Source: Roseivivax sp. THAF197b
GTDB taxonomy: Bacteria; Pseudomonadota; Alphaproteobacteria; Rhodobacterales; Rhodobacteraceae
Assembly (NCBI RefSeq): GCF_009363255.1
Contig: NZ_CP045318.1
Location: forward strand, 1,973,501-2,037,500
DNA: 64,000 nt
Reading direction: 5' to 3'
Shown here: positions 63,808-64,000 of the stretch, piece after piece
Numbering within the stretch: position 1 is the stretch's first letter
How the letters are laid out: the number at the start of each line of letters is the position of its first letter
Notes under the pieces: model-generated
Database searches by the model: none
Seen by the model: only the letters and a program-made list of their open reading frames with translations
Told to the model about the DNA's origin: nothing
Made by a program: the position numbers and the translations under genes

Positions 63808-63954
63808 GTGCCGGGCCAGCGCCGGTCCGGCGGGCTGGCGCTGCAACGTTCGAACTCAGCGCTTTATCTCATCATGCCATCGCGCCGATCATGCGACGGG
63901 CCCACGGGACCAAAGCGCCAGTCCGGTGGGGCCGGACCGGCGCTGGCCCGGCAC
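63808..63954. repeat. 147-bp element bounded by perfect 24-bp inverted repeats
   Basis: The left arm at 63808-63831 and the right arm at 63931-63954 are exact reverse complements, 99 bases apart. Each arm is itself partly palindromic (GCCGG/CCGGC cores). A nested 8-bp pair, CTGGCGCT (63835-63842) and AGCGCCAG (63914-63921), continues the symmetry. There is no convincing gene inside. It could be an intergenic palindromic repeat, a small non-autonomous transposable element or a large hairpin terminator; no target duplication is evident. The last bases of the window end in an ATG that may begin the next gene. Confidence 0.7.
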
Positions 63955-64000
63955 CTTCGGTGCTGTTCGGGCCGCCTCGTAAGTCCAACCGGGCACCATG

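Overview
The window reads as a stretch of core chromosome from an alphaproteobacterium of the order Rhodobacterales (Rhodobacteraceae, Roseobacter-like). The base composition is GC-rich. Typical alphaproteobacterial neighbourhoods are present: plsX-fabH-ihfA-MerR, argS-SPOR protein-nagZ-scpA-scpB, bolA-grxD, yfgM-bamB-der and an mmsA valine-catabolism cluster. Coding density is high, many neighbours overlap by ATGA or GTGA, and only two gene-free stretches exceed 300 bases. I see no prophage, insertion sequence, rRNA operon or CRISPR array. The only tRNA is tRNA-Pro(GGG).

Layout. Bases 1-4859: fatty-acid/phospholipid start genes (3' part of plsX, fabH), ihfA, a MerR-type regulator with a very long acidic tail, tRNA-Pro and a two-domain dCTP deaminase. 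Bases 5058-14869: a small SH3 protein, then on the minus strand argS, a SPOR-domain protein, nagZ, scpA and scpB, a CPA-type antiporter, dgt, and erpA on the plus strand. Bases 14952-17530: a minus-strand three-gene set consisting of a 185-residue protein with eight 20-residue repeats, a 363-residue protein of unknown family and an EamA exporter. Bases 17863-25554: xth, bolA, a 45-residue membrane peptide, grxD, zapA with a coiled-coil partner, tkt, a periplasmic sugar dehydrogenase, DUF808 and DoxX. Bases 25737-29965: two tandem GAPDH genes with a 47-residue membrane peptide between them, small proteins, coaD and a CBS protein. Bases 30023-36297: LysR-mmsA-acyl-CoA dehydrogenase and an in-frame fusion of 3-hydroxyisobutyryl-CoA hydrolase with 3-hydroxyisobutyrate dehydrogenase, covering most of distal valine degradation. 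Bases 36384-44611: cytochromes c, lipA, a DUF6456-like/DUF6477-like pair, an MttB-family methyltransferase without pyrrolysine, guaA and a YrbL-like protein. Bases 44681-52345: two DMT transporters, a FadL-type porin, a P-loop protein, metA, a lipoprotein hydrolase, ppk2 and a TetR regulator. Bases 52405-63764: yfgM-bamB-der, an RND efflux pair, an Atm1-type ABC exporter and a small conserved protein. The window ends in a 147-bp element bounded by perfect 24-bp inverted repeats.

The most unusual locus is the repeat-peptide operon at 14952-17530. A 30-residue leader precedes near-identical units that each begin with Asp-Ala just after a Gly, and the next genes encode an unknown helical protein and a drug/metabolite-type exporter. 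That layout resembles a multi-core ribosomal peptide system, although no known maturase is recognisable. Other points worth checking are the HIBCH-HIBADH fusion with a preserved internal start, a GAPDH paralogue that has lost the NAD-selective Asp, palindromes resembling central-carbon regulator sites before both gap genes, a cluster of DnaA-box-like sites at 17633-17741, and the terminal inverted-repeat element.
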